Below are positions 23,606-34,540 of a stretch of DNA of 64,000 nucleotides, in pieces (within the stretch, counting starts at the first letter, position 1; each line of letters begins with the position of its first letter). Made by a program: the position numbers and the translations under genes. Location: NCBI RefSeq assembly GCF_001182745.1, contig NZ_LN868939.1, positions 496,001 through 560,000 on the forward strand, in the 5' to 3' direction. The notes beneath the pieces were generated by a model. The model saw nothing but the letters and a program-made list of their open reading frames with translations, was not told where the DNA came from and searched no databases. Source of the DNA: Nocardia farcinica. Lineage in GTDB: Bacteria; Actinomycetota; Actinomycetes; Mycobacteriales; Mycobacteriaceae.

Positions 23606-24652
23606 ATGGTCGACCACGACCTGCTGGTCCCCTACGGCTGGACCGAGCCCGTTGCCGCGCGGTACGCGGCGCTCATCGACCCGGACTGCGTGCCGGCCCG
23701 GGTCGTTCGGATGGATCGCAGCGAATGCGATGTCGTCACCCCCACCGGTCCGGCGCGGGCCCGCTGCCCGCGCGCGGACTCCGAGGTCAGCGGACTGTGC
23801 ACCGGTGACTGGGTGAGTGTGGACGCCCGCGGCGAGGTGCGCGCGCTGCTGCCGCGCCACACCGCCATCGTGCGCTCGGCGGCGTCCGGGCGTTCGGAGG
23901 GCCAGGTGCTGGCCGCCAATGTCGACACCGTGCTGATCTGCACGGCCGCCGACGGCGACGTGGACCTGGGCCGGATCGAACGGATGCTCGCGCTGGTCTG
24001 GGAGAGCGGCGCCCAGCCGGTCGTCGTGCTCACCAAAGCCGATGCGGCCGAACATGTCCCGCTCGACGAGGTGCGGGCGATCGCGCCGGGCGCCACGGTG
24101 CTCGGGGTGAGCGCCAGTGCCGAGATCGGGCTGGACGTGCTCACCGCGGTGCTCGACGGGACGGTCGCGCTGCTCGGCCCTTCCGGTGCGGGCAAATCCA
24201 CCCTGGCCAACGCACTGCTGGGCCGGGAGGTGTTCGCCACCAACGAGGTTCGCGCGGCCGACAAGAAGGGCAGGCACACCACGGTGCACCGGGAGCTGCG
24301 CCCGCTGCCCGGCGGTGGCACGCTCATCGACACCCCCGGCCTGCGCGGTGTCGGCCTGTGGGATGCGGCCGAGGGCATCGGCCGTACCTTCAGCGACATC
24401 GAGGAGCTGGCGGCGCGCTGCCGGTTCTCCGATTGCGCGCACGAAGCCGAACCGGGGTGCGCGGTGCGCGAGGCCATCGAGGCCGGTGTGCTCACCGCCC
24501 GGCGGCTGGCCAGCTACCGCAAGCTGGCCAAGGAGAACGCCTGGATGGCGGCGCGTACCGACAAGCGGCTACAGGCCGAGCGTGATCGGGCCTGGCGCGG
24601 CATCGTGAAGGAACAGCGGCGCAGGTACCGCGAACGCGACAACCGGCGCTGA
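23606..24652 (+). CDS. rsgA: ribosome small-subunit-dependent GTPase A
   Basis: Encodes 348 residues. RsgA is a circularly permuted GTPase that checks late 30S ribosome assembly. The motif order shows the permutation: G4 TKAD (143-146) precedes G1 GPSGAGKST (191-199), followed by G2/G3 with DTPGLR (242-247). The N-terminal half is an OB-fold (CTGDWVSVDARGEV). The C-terminal zinc site comprises Cys272, Cys277, His279 and Cys285. The ATG at 23606 has no clear ribosome binding site of its own, consistent with coupling to the small upstream ORF. A terminator follows. Confidence 0.9.
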   Translation: MVDHDLLVPYGWTEPVAARYAALIDPDCVPARVVRMDRSECDVVTPTGPARARCPRADSEVSGLCTGDWVSVDARGEVRALLPRHTAIVRSAASGRSEGQVLAANVDTVLICTAADGDVDLGRIERMLALVWESGAQPVVVLTKADAAEHVPLDEVRAIAPGATVLGVSASAEIGLDVLTAVLDGTVALLGPSGAGKSTLANALLGREVFATNEVRAADKKGRHTTVHRELRPLPGGGTLIDTPGLRGVGLWDAAEGIGRTFSDIEELAARCRFSDCAHEAEPGCAVREAIEAGVLTARRLASYRKLAKENAWMAARTDKRLQAERDRAWRGIVKEQRRRYRERDNRR

Positions 24653-24657
24653 GAACA

Positions 24658-24686
24658 GGGGCATCGGAGACCCTCCGGTGCCCTTT
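24658..24686 (+). terminator. rho-independent terminator after rsgA
   Basis: GGGCATCGGA (24659-24668) pairs with TCCGGTGCCC (24674-24683), with one G-U pair, a GACCC loop and a TTT tail. It lies six bases after the rsgA stop. Confidence 0.7.
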
Positions 24687-24695
24687 CTCAGCGAA

Positions 24696-24719
24696 CGCTA
24701 TGCAACTAGTTGCATAGCG
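24696..24719. promoter_or_regulatory. 24-bp perfect palindromic operator upstream of the SDR gene
   Basis: The half-site CGCTATGCAACT (24696-24707) is followed immediately by its exact reverse complement (24708-24719). The AT-rich core with CAACTAGTTG symmetry is typical of MarR-family operators and stands out in this GC-rich DNA. Its right arm contains the proposed -35 hexamer, so a bound repressor would block transcription of 24820-25665. Confidence 0.75.
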
Positions 24720-24738
24720 GCGGACTTGCCTCTACCGT
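24710..24738 (+). promoter_or_regulatory. promoter of the SDR gene
   Basis: -35 TTGCAT (24710-24715), 17-bp spacer, -10 TACCGT (24733-24738). This would start transcription about 75 bases before the gene. The -35 overlaps the palindromic operator. Confidence 0.6.
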
Positions 24739-24819
24739 GAGGACGGTGACCGCCGCGGCCAGGCGCCGCGACACGACAGCGCGTCCGGGCTCGGATGCCG
24801 ACGACGAAGGAGCAGGTCG

Positions 24820-25665
<846 letters not shown>

Positions 25666-25668
25666 GTC

Positions 25669-27600
25669 TCAGGACCGCTCGCCCGCGCCGATGCCGTAGA
25701 GGCGTTCCCAGTTGGCGCGGCTGGTGAGTTCGGGCATGGCGGCGCGGTACTGCTCCTGCAGGGCGGGCAGTTCGCGGCGCAACCGCCGCAGCACGCGGAC
25801 GGTGCGCAGCAGCAGGGCGCGGGCGCGCGCCTTGTCGCGCCGCCGGACCCGGACGCCGGACTGGGAGGCATCGGTGACCACCACGTGGTCGAACAGCGAG
25901 ACGTGCCACCAGTGCGCGTCCTCCCGGGTGACCCCGATCAGGCCGTGCTGGGTGCGGCCGAACCACTGGTTGACCGCCCGCTTGACCAGCACCAGCAGCG
26001 CCCGGCTCGGCTCGCCGCCCGCCCGCCGCACCTGGATCTCGGCCGAGGGCACCGGCGGATTCGCGGCCGGATGCTTGATCGTCTCCGGGTAGTCGGCGCG
26101 CTGGGCCCGGGCGGCCGCCAGCGCGGCGACACCGCCGTCGCGCAACACCTTCGGACCCTCCAGGAAGTCCTCGATGCCCTGCAGGGTGGTGTGCACCAGG
26201 CCGTACTGCATGGCCACCAGGTGCTCGGCGATGGTGCGGAAGAACTGCTTGGTGATCGCCTTGCCGTCCAGGTCGGTGTGCATGGCGCCGACGATCAGGG
26301 AGTTGCGGGTGCTGAAGTAGCGCGCCCAGTCGTCGTAGTCCTTCCAGTAGAAGTCCGCGTGCCAGACCGCCGCGTTGGGCAGGGTCACGGTGACGAAGCC
26401 GTGCTCGCGGGCCCGCAGGCCGTACTCGACGTCGTCCCACTGGAAGAAGATGGGGATCGGCAGGCCGATCTTCGCGACCACCTCGGCCGGGATCAGGCAG
26501 GTCCACCAGGCGTTGTAGCCGGCGTCGACGCGGCGCTCCTGGTTCTTCTTCAGCATGCTGGTGTTGCGCAGCGCCTTGGGCACCTTCTGGCCGTGGCGCA
26601 GTTCGTGCAGGTGCACCTCCTCGGCCCCGACGTTGAGGTAGTCGGGGTTGAGCAGGAACAGCATCTGCGCGCCGACCAGCGTCGGCTCCACGGTGAGGTT
26701 GGCGAAGGCGTTGAGCCGCAACACCGTTTCCGGCTCACAGAGGATGTCGTCGTCCATCAGGATGACGTCGGCGTGCTCGTTGACCGCCGACACCTCGTAC
26801 AGGCCGCGGGTGAACCCGCCCGCGCCGCCCAGGTTGGGCTGGCGGATGTAGCGCAGCTTGTCGCCGAAGGCGGGCTCGACCTCGCGGAAGCGGGGCCGGT
26901 CGGCGACCAGGTCGGTGCCCTGGTCCACGACGTAGACCGCGTCGATGGCGGCCAACACGGTGGGGTCGGCGGCCAGCGCGGCCACGGTCTCGGCGCAGTC
27001 GGCGGCCCGGTTGAACGTGCAGATGGCGATGGCGACCGGGCGCACCCGTTCGGGAGCGGGCGCGGTCCACACCAGCTCGGCGATGCCGAGCTCGCCGCCG
27101 TCGGCGTCGAACTCCAGCCACAGCGCGCCGCCGTCGACGTACTGGTCCAGCGGTGCGCTCAGCACCACCGTGCCGCTCTCGGCGGTGGTGAGGGTGTCGA
27201 TGATGCGCCGGTGGCCGGCGATGTCGGAGGCGACCAACCGCACCCGCGCGCGCCTGCCGACCTCCAGGGTCATCGTCGCGGTCACCTCGGTGACGGTGGT
27301 CCAGCGCTGCCAGTAGCTGGCGGCGAACCGGCCGAAGTAGGTGTTGGTGTGGGCGGTGGCGCCCTTCTCCAGTCGCAGCGTCTGCCGCTCCCGTGCCGCC
27401 TTGCCCTTGACCACCGCGTAGAGCTCGTCGCTGACCTTGGCCGAGGGGCCGGTGAAGATGCCGCGTTGCAGCACCAGCCGGTCCGGCGCCCGATGGTCGA
27501 CCCGCAGCGCGGCCGGTGCGGCGGCGGCGATGCGGTGGTCGTTCGATTCGGTAACGGCCTGGGTAGCCGACTGGTCCATGAAGTCCTCGAAATTCCTCAT
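25669..27600 (-). CDS. glfT2: galactofuranosyltransferase GlfT2
   Basis: Encodes up to 643 residues matching Rv3808c in layout. It has an N-terminal beta-sandwich (FGRFAASYWQRWTTVTEVTA), a GT-A catalytic domain with AIAICTFNRAADCAETVAAL, RQPNLGGAGGFTRGLYE, the metal-binding motif ILMDDDILCEPE, the catalytic-base region FQWDDVEYGLRAREHG, and WHADFYWKDY with the metal histidine, then a helical C-terminus. GlfT2 polymerises the ~30-residue galactan with alternating beta-1,5 and beta-1,6 links. ATG 27600 is taken; ATG 27579, with GAGGA close upstream, is an alternative. Unlike M. tuberculosis, it sits beside glfT1's operon and glf is absent here. Confidence 0.9.
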   Translation of the reverse strand: MRNFEDFMDQSATQAVTESNDHRIAAAAPAALRVDHRAPDRLVLQRGIFTGPSAKVSDELYAVVKGKAARERQTLRLEKGATAHTNTYFGRFAASYWQRWTTVTEVTATMTLEVGRRARVRLVASDIAGHRRIIDTLTTAESGTVVLSAPLDQYVDGGALWLEFDADGGELGIAELVWTAPAPERVRPVAIAICTFNRAADCAETVAALAADPTVLAAIDAVYVVDQGTDLVADRPRFREVEPAFGDKLRYIRQPNLGGAGGFTRGLYEVSAVNEHADVILMDDDILCEPETVLRLNAFANLTVEPTLVGAQMLFLLNPDYLNVGAEEVHLHELRHGQKVPKALRNTSMLKKNQERRVDAGYNAWWTCLIPAEVVAKIGLPIPIFFQWDDVEYGLRAREHGFVTVTLPNAAVWHADFYWKDYDDWARYFSTRNSLIVGAMHTDLDGKAITKQFFRTIAEHLVAMQYGLVHTTLQGIEDFLEGPKVLRDGGVAALAAARAQRADYPETIKHPAANPPVPSAEIQVRRAGGEPSRALLVLVKRAVNQWFGRTQHGLIGVTREDAHWWHVSLFDHVVVTDASQSGVRVRRRDKARARALLLRTVRVLRRLRRELPALQEQYRAAMPELTSRANWERLYGIGAGERS

Positions 27601-27681
27601 TTTTGTGCCGACGGGACCACACGCCCCGGTATGCCGAGCGCGGCGCAGCGAGGATATCAACCGATGATGGGCTCTGCCCCG

Positions 27682-28290
27682 TCAGCGACCGGTGGCCTCG
27701 GCCTGTTGTTCGGCTTCGGCCTCGGCCGCCCCGGTGAACACGAACGTGTCGTAGGCCCAGTACCGGAAGATCATCGCGACCGCCTGCCCGATCAGCGTGC
27801 CGGAGATGTTGTCGGCCAGCGGTGAGGCCAGGTCGAGCACGTAGCGGGAGAAGCCCAGGCAGCCGAGCTGCAGGCCGATGGCGATCGCGTTGAACAGCGC
27901 GTAGAGCAGGTATTCGCGGACGGGATTGCCGGACTGCTTGTGGCCGAAGGTCCACCACTTGTTGCCGAAGTAGGTGACCACGGTGGCGAGCGCGATGGAG
28001 ATGATCTTGGCGGGGAGCGGAGCGTGACGCATCACACCGCCGTCGATCCAGAACACCAGCAGGTTGTAGGTGCCCGCGTCGACCAGGAAGCCGATGACGC
28101 CGACCACGAGGAACGGCCCGCCACCCTTGCGCAGCAGGCCCAGGAGGGTCGCGCTCAGCGGCGCGCGCACGTCCCCCGGCGCGGGCACGGATGCGGCGGC
28201 GAGTTTCTCGGCCGGTGCGGCGGGATGCTCGGGGTAGGACACCTCGGCGACGGTACCCCAGCGGTGTACCCTCCCCGGTGTCCCCTTCAC
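27682..28290 (-). CDS. GtrA-family membrane protein
   Basis: Encodes 202 residues with four membrane spans typical of GtrA: FLVVGVIGFLVDAGTYNLLV, IISIALATVVTYFGNKWWTF, YALFNAIAIGLQLGCLGFSR and LIGQAVAMIFRYWAYDTFVF. GtrA proteins are proposed to flip polyprenyl-phosphate-linked sugars. An Ala/Pro-rich cytoplasmic tail precedes the spans. It is divergent, only 14 bp from a polyprenyl-phosphate glycosyltransferase-like gene, and the next gene is a large membrane GT-C-like protein, so the three look like one glycan-decorating module. Confidence 0.82.
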   Translation of the reverse strand: MKGTPGRVHRWGTVAEVSYPEHPAAPAEKLAAASVPAPGDVRAPLSATLLGLLRKGGGPFLVVGVIGFLVDAGTYNLLVFWIDGGVMRHAPLPAKIISIALATVVTYFGNKWWTFGHKQSGNPVREYLLYALFNAIAIGLQLGCLGFSRYVLDLASPLADNISGTLIGQAVAMIFRYWAYDTFVFTGAAEAEAEQQAEATGR

Positions 28291-28304
28291 CGCCGAGATG
28301 AGGA

Positions 28305-29309
28305 TTGACCCGGGTGGACTCCACCGACCTTCGCATCGCCGCCGTGGTCCCGTGCCACAACGAGGAGGCCTCCGTCGCCAAGGTCGTCACCGACCTGCAG
28401 GCCGCCGTGCCGGGAATCGTCGTCTACGTCTACGACAACCTGAGCACCGACCGCACCGCCGAACGCGCCAGGGAAGCGGGCGCGATCGTGCGGCACGAGC
28501 ACACCAAGGGCAAGGGCAACGTGGTGCGCCGCGCGTTCGCCGACATCGAGGCCGACGTCTACCTGATGATCGACGGTGACGACACCTACGAGGCCTCGGC
28601 CGCGCCGCTGATGATCAAGACGCTGCTGGAGGGCCCCTACGACCACGTGCTCGGCGTGCGCAAGCAGGACGAGGGCGCCTCGGCGTACCGGGCGGGCCAC
28701 GAGACCGGCAACAAGGTGCTCAACGGCGTGGTCGGCAAGGTCTTCGGCGAGAACGTCGAGGACATGCTCTCCGGCTTCCGGGTGTTCTCGCGCCGCTTCG
28801 TCAAGAGCTTCCCCGCGGTCTCGCGGGAATTCGAGATCGAGACCGAGCTGACCGTGCATTCGCTGCACCTGCGGGTGCCGCAGACCTCGGTCCCGGTCGG
28901 CTTCCGGGACCGGCCCGCGGGCAGCGAGAGCAAGCTGCGCACCTACCACGACGGTTTCAAGATCCTGGCGTTGATCATCGGCCTGGCCAGGCACGAACGC
29001 CCGGTGGCGTTCTACGGCCTGTTCGGCTCGCTGGCCTGGCTGCTGTCGGTCGTGCTCACGGTGCCGATCGTCATCGAGTTCACCCGCACGCACGAGGTGC
29101 CGCGGTTCCCGACGCTGTTCCTCGGCTTCACCCTGCTGCTGCTGGGCAGCCTGGCCTGGACCGCCGGGCTCATCCTCGACGGCATCCGCCGCTCCCGGCA
29201 CGAGGCGTCTCGCCTTGTGTACCTGCGGTATTCGGCGGTCGGCGCGGACGAGCCGGCCGACGGGCAGGTGCGCGAGCGCGGGCTACGCGGTGACGGGACC
29301 GCGCGGTGA
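28305..29309 (+). CDS. GT2 polyprenyl-phosphate glycosyltransferase-like protein
   Basis: Encodes up to 334 residues. The GT2 catalytic domain shows RIAAVVPCHNEEASVAKVV, YVYDNLSTDRTAERA, GKGNVVRRAFADIEADVYLM and the metal motif IDGDDTYEAS, followed by GFRVFSRRFVKSF. Two C-terminal membrane spans (LFGSLAWLLSVVLTVPIVIE and LFLGFTLLLLGSLAWTAGLI) are those of GtrB-type enzymes that load a sugar onto decaprenyl or polyprenyl phosphate. Start is TTG 28305 or GTG 28314; the latter has AGGA nine bases upstream. It overlaps the following gene by four bases. Sugar unknown. Confidence 0.82.
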   Translation: MTRVDSTDLRIAAVVPCHNEEASVAKVVTDLQAAVPGIVVYVYDNLSTDRTAERAREAGAIVRHEHTKGKGNVVRRAFADIEADVYLMIDGDDTYEASAAPLMIKTLLEGPYDHVLGVRKQDEGASAYRAGHETGNKVLNGVVGKVFGENVEDMLSGFRVFSRRFVKSFPAVSREFEIETELTVHSLHLRVPQTSVPVGFRDRPAGSESKLRTYHDGFKILALIIGLARHERPVAFYGLFGSLAWLLSVVLTVPIVIEFTRTHEVPRFPTLFLGFTLLLLGSLAWTAGLILDGIRRSRHEASRLVYLRYSAVGADEPADGQVRERGLRGDGTAR

Positions 29310-31065
29310 CGACCTCCGCCGACCGCAACACCGCCACCGACTCCGGCGATTCCGAGTCCGACACGACGTCCGACACGACGTCCGGCACCACGTCCGGCAC
29401 CCCATCCACCGTGACCGGCCGCGACCGGTCCGAGTCCGGTGCCGACGCGGCGACGACCACCGACCCGACGACCACCGACCCGACGACGGTCGACTCGGCC
29501 ACGGCCGACACGACGAGCACGCACGCGGCGAGGACCACCGTCGAAACGACCGGCGCGGCAACGGAACCCGCCGGACGGACCGCCCCGATCCGGGCGTTCG
29601 CGCGCCGCGCACATCGGCGGTTCGGCGGCGCCACCCTGGCCTTCGCCCTGCTGGCGACGCTGTTCGGCGCGGTGTTCGCCGTCATCACCCCGCCGTTCTG
29701 GGGCCACGACGAGATCACCCAGTTCGGCCGCGCCTACCAGGTCGCCCACGGCGGGTTCCTGCCCACCGAGATCGAGGACGACCGCGGCGTTGCCTACGGC
29801 GGCGTGATCCCGCCCGGCATCGACGACCTGATGGGTTACGCCTTCCACGACTACCAGGAGAACCCGGAGGAGCCGGGCGCGATGGTGGCCGACCCGGGCG
29901 CCTACGAACGGCTGCGCTCGGCCGACATCGGCACCGAGCTGCGCCCGATCTGGTTCACCAACACCGCCGCCTACTCGCCGGTGGCCTACGTGCCGGCCGC
30001 CGTGGGCATCCGCGTCGCCGAGGCGGTCGGTCTCGACGTCGGCGGCGTCGTGTTGCTCACCCGGCTGGCCGGGCTGCTCGGTTACCTGGTGGTGGCCGGG
30101 TTCGCGCTCTACGCGCTGCGCGCCCACCGCATCCAGTGGCTGGCGTTCACGGTGGCCGTGCTGCCCATCGCGATCTTCCAGGCGGGCACCGTCACCGCCG
30201 ACACGATGACCAACGCGCTCGCCCTGCTGGTGTCCGCGCTGCTGGTCAAGGGCCTGTTCCTGGGCCGCGATCTGACCCGCGCCGAGACCGTTGCGCTGCT
30301 CGCGGCCACGCTGCTGCTGCCGCTGAGCAAGCCGACCTACGTGCTGCTGGCCATGCTGGTGGTACTGATCCCGGTGCGCCGCTTCGCCTTCTTCGGCGGG
30401 GTCGCCGCCACCGGCTTCGACTGGCGCAGGCTGATCCCGTGGGTGTTCGCGGGCACCGGCGCGGTGGCGTTCGCGATCTGGATGAAGATCGCCGCGCCCA
30501 CCGGCGACGGCATGAGCCTGATGCGCCCGCGCCACCAGTGGTACACGGTGAAACCCGACGAACAGCTGGGCGAGATCCTCGGCGATCCGTTCCGCTTCCT
30601 CGGCGTCTTCCGCGACAGCATCGTCTACCGCGACCAGCGCTGGTTCACCCAGTTCTTCGGCGAACTGGGCTTCGCCTACATCGATGTGCCCGCGCTGGCG
30701 GTGCTGGGCTGTCTGCTGGCGCTGGCGGTGAGCCTGGGCATCGGCGACCGGATGGACGGCGCCGCCGCGACCACACGCCGCACGCTGCTGGTGGCGCTCA
30801 CCGTGGCCGCCAGCGTGGCGATGATCTACGTGACGCTCTACATGTCGTTCACGCCGGTGGGCTTCTACATCATCGACGGCGTGCAGGGCCGCTACTTCGT
30901 GCCGCTGGCGCTGACGGGCTGCGCGGTGCTGCTGCGCTGGATGCCGTGGCGGCTCACCGACGCGCGGGGCCGCACCCCCACCTGGGGGCCCGGCCTGACG
31001 GTGGTGGCCGCGACGACGGTCGCGCTGGTGGCGACGGTGGTGAAGTACCACAGCATCGTCTGGGG

Positions 31066-31069
<4 letters not shown>
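29306..31069 (+). CDS. DUF2142-type polytopic membrane protein, possible GT-C glycosyltransferase
   Basis: Encodes 587 residues. The first ~95 are a low-complexity Thr/Ser/Asp-rich tail containing repeated TTDPTT units. About ten membrane spans follow. The first external loop (ITPPFWGHDEITQFGRAYQV) carries acidic residues placed like the catalytic aspartate/glutamate of GT-C enzymes, and later LSKPTYVLLAMLVVLIP and FTPVGFYIIDGVQGRYFVPL are DUF2142 features. GTGA overlap with the GT2 gene implies one transcript. It probably transfers the lipid-linked sugar to a wall polysaccharide outside the membrane; acceptor and sugar are unknown. Confidence 0.72.
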
Positions 31070-32114
<1,045 letters not shown>

Positions 32115-32381
32115 TTACGTCGGCAGACCCGGCCGACTCCACGGCAGCCGCCGAACGGTGTGACCTTCGTCTCAGATGGTTTGACGAAAATAAGCCCCGC
32201 GGTCCGTTTTTACGGCGAAAAGCCAGCTCGGCGTGTCCTTTTCCGAATACGCACAGACCCGGCGGTCGACTTGGTGAACGGAATTTGAATCAACGGTCAC
32301 AGTCGGTTCACCGCGCGTTAGCTGACCTCCATTTCGATCAACGGGTCCCCTCCGAACGCTTCACATCGAGGAACCCCAGAA

Positions 32382-33095
32382 ATGCTGATGAGGAAATTCG
32401 CCGCTACGTCGGCGCTGCTGATCGCCGCGCTCGGCGTCACCGCCGGCACAGTCAACGCGGCGCCCGCCGCGCCGGCCGAGAGCGGTGCCATCAATTTCAC
32501 CGCGCAGTCGACCGACACCCAGTCCATCATCTCGATCGACTCCGGCTCGCTGGTGGTCGAGGACAACGCGCTCAAGATCAAGGCCGCCGACGGCACCACC
32601 GTCGCGGGCGCGCCGCTGACCTTCCGCGTGGACGAGTTCGAGTTCCCGATCGCCGCCGAGATCAGCGACCGCACCGCCACCCTGACCCCGCAGCTCGACG
32701 TCGACAAGGCGGTCTACAAGCCGGTCGCCCTGCCGTTCGAGGACAAGGCGCCCTGGAAGAGCGAATACGACCGTGAGCTGGCCGCTTTCAACCGCCTGAA
32801 GGACACCATCGGCATGGGCGCCACCATCGGCACCCTGGTCGGCGGCCTGGGCGGCGCGGCCGTGGGCTGCGTGCTCGGCGGCATCGCGGGTGCGACCGTG
32901 GCCTCGGCGACCATCGTCGGCCTGTTCGGTCCGTTCATCCCGGCCGCGGCCATCGGCTGCCTGGGCGGCATCCTCGCCGTCGGCGCGCTGGGCACCCTGG
33001 CCGGCCAGATCCTGGTGACCGCGCCCGTCGCGATCGGCGCCGCGATCCAGTACTTCACCACCATCAACCAGCCGTTCGTGCCCCCGGCCAAGTAA
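32382..33095 (+). CDS. secreted protein with glycine-zipper region
   Basis: Encodes 237 residues. Residues 1-27 form a Sec signal peptide (positive start, LLIAALGVTAGTVNA, cleavage near NAAPAA). The mature N-terminal ~90 residues are beta-rich (ESGAINFTAQSTDTQSIISI). A strongly hydrophobic Gly/Ala region from ~142 to 225 contains repeated GxxxG spacings (GTLVGGLGGAAVGCVLGGIA; ILAVGALGTLAGQILV), suggesting membrane insertion or self-assembly. It resembles a Nocardia-type secreted family of unknown function. The GAGGAA ribosome binding site lies near 32370. A strong terminator follows. Confidence 0.75.
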   Translation: MLMRKFAATSALLIAALGVTAGTVNAAPAAPAESGAINFTAQSTDTQSIISIDSGSLVVEDNALKIKAADGTTVAGAPLTFRVDEFEFPIAAEISDRTATLTPQLDVDKAVYKPVALPFEDKAPWKSEYDRELAAFNRLKDTIGMGATIGTLVGGLGGAAVGCVLGGIAGATVASATIVGLFGPFIPAAAIGCLGGILAVGALGTLAGQILVTAPVAIGAAIQYFTTINQPFVPPAK

Positions 33096-33117
33096 TCTCC
33101 GGCACATTTTCCGACGA

Positions 33118-33142
33118 CCCCGCCCGTTCCGGGCGGGGTTTT
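33118..33142 (+). terminator. rho-independent terminator after the secreted protein gene
   Basis: CCCCGCCC (33118-33125) pairs with GGGCGGGG (33131-33138), with a GTTCC loop and TTTT tail. Confidence 0.85.
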
Positions 33143-33275
33143 CGTCCGTTTCGGGAGCTTTCCGGCCGGAACAATTTCCCGGCGGAAATGATCGCGAATT
33201 TCGCCCTGAAAAACGCCGGGCGGGTGGGGCGGGCAGAAATCGCCCCGAAAGGGACATTCCCGGCACGCACCGCAG

Positions 33276-33316
33276 AAAAAGAGCGAACCTCGTCCCGGCG
33301 TCCCGGGACGAGGTTC
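33276..33316 (-). terminator. rho-independent terminator of the esterase gene
   Basis: GAACCTCGTCCCGG (33285-33298) and its exact complement (33303-33316) form a 14-bp stem with a four-base loop. Read on the minus strand it is followed by GCTC and a TTTTT run. It lies 24 bases after the stop of the gene at 33340. Confidence 0.85.
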
Positions 33317-33339
33317 CTCGACTCGTCCGACCGAGCGGA

Positions 33340-34305
33340 TCAGGCCGTCCGAGCCCGCTGGGAATCCGCCAGCCGCCCGCGGACGAAACGTGCGACCCGG
33401 CCGAGTGCGGCCCGGCTCTCCGGCAGGCCGGGGGCGATGCTCATGAACGCGTGCACCTGGCCGCGCCACAACTCCACCGAATTCGGCACCCCGGCCGCGT
33501 CGAGGCGCGCCGCCATCAGCTCGGCGTCGAAGCGCAGCACTTCGTCCTCGGCCGCGACCAGCAACACCGGCGGTAGGTGCGCCAGCGCGCCGTTCACCGG
33601 CGAGAGCAGGGGATCGAGCCTGCCCTCGCGCTCGGCACCCAGCCGCACCACCGCCGCCAGGGCGGACAGTGGGATATACGGATCGCGCGCGACATTGACG
33701 TAGTCGCGCTTGGCCGCGTAGTCGAGATCCAGCAGCGGACTCAGTCCCACCAGGCCCGCCGGGGCGGGCAGCCCGCATTCCAGGGCTCGCAGCGCGGTGG
33801 CGAAGGTGAGGTAGCCGCCCGCCGAGTCCCCCGCGAACACGATCCGGTCCGGCTCGGCACCGTGGCGCAGCAGCCAGCGGTAGGCGGCCAGGCAGTCGTC
33901 GATCGACTCGGTGATGCTGCGCACGGGCAGCTGCCGGTAGGCCACGTTGACCACCGGCAGCCCGGTGCGCCGTGCCAGGCTGGCCGCCACCGGCCGGTGC
34001 GTTTCCAGGCCGCACACCGCGAAGCCGCCGCCGTGCAGGTAGAGCAGCGCGCCGTGCCGCATCGCGCGCGCCGCACCGGCGGGTCGGATGATCTCCATGG
34101 CGAAGCCGGGCATGGTGACCTGCTCGCGCTCGATGCCGCGCGGGTGCGGGCGCAGCCGGGCCAGGCCGTCGATGGCGAGCGCGCCGACCGGGATGGTCGC
34201 GCGCGTGATCGGCGCGGCCCGCAACACGGGGCGCACCACCCCGCGGCAGGCCGCCGTCAGCAGCCGCGCCTGCGCGCTCGGCCCTTCCGGATTGAGTACC
34301 ACCAT
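33340..34305 (-). CDS. alpha/beta-hydrolase esterase (HSL/LipN type)
   Basis: Encodes 321 residues. It shows the hormone-sensitive-lipase family motifs: oxyanion motif LYLHGGGFAVCG, nucleophile elbow FAGDSAGGYLTFA, acid in VAAEDEVLRFDAE and histidine in GQVHAFMSIA. It should hydrolyse short- to medium-chain esters in the cytoplasm, as no signal peptide is apparent. The ATG at 34305 has GAGG twelve bases upstream and starts near the fold; earlier in-frame ATGs would add a basic Cys/Arg tail. It is divergent from rmlA and ends in a clear terminator. Confidence 0.82.
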   Translation of the reverse strand: MVVLNPEGPSAQARLLTAACRGVVRPVLRAAPITRATIPVGALAIDGLARLRPHPRGIEREQVTMPGFAMEIIRPAGAARAMRHGALLYLHGGGFAVCGLETHRPVAASLARRTGLPVVNVAYRQLPVRSITESIDDCLAAYRWLLRHGAEPDRIVFAGDSAGGYLTFATALRALECGLPAPAGLVGLSPLLDLDYAAKRDYVNVARDPYIPLSALAAVVRLGAEREGRLDPLLSPVNGALAHLPPVLLVAAEDEVLRFDAELMAARLDAAGVPNSVELWRGQVHAFMSIAPGLPESRAALGRVARFVRGRLADSQRARTA

Positions 34306-34540
34306 CGCGCACCGCCTCGCCGCCGCGCCGCCGCAGCGACCCGGCCGCACCGCGCGGTGCCGCACGAGCGAGTGTCGGCGTCGACATCTCACACACTTAC
34401 ATTTCAGAAGACCACGCAGAAGTGATCTACGCAACACTTATCGCCCGCCACGCCGACGTGCGAAACCTCCGTGACGAAAACGTGCGCTACTCGGAACCTC
34501 CCCGACGCCGGCCCGGCCCCCAGCTGGCAGACTCCAGGGC

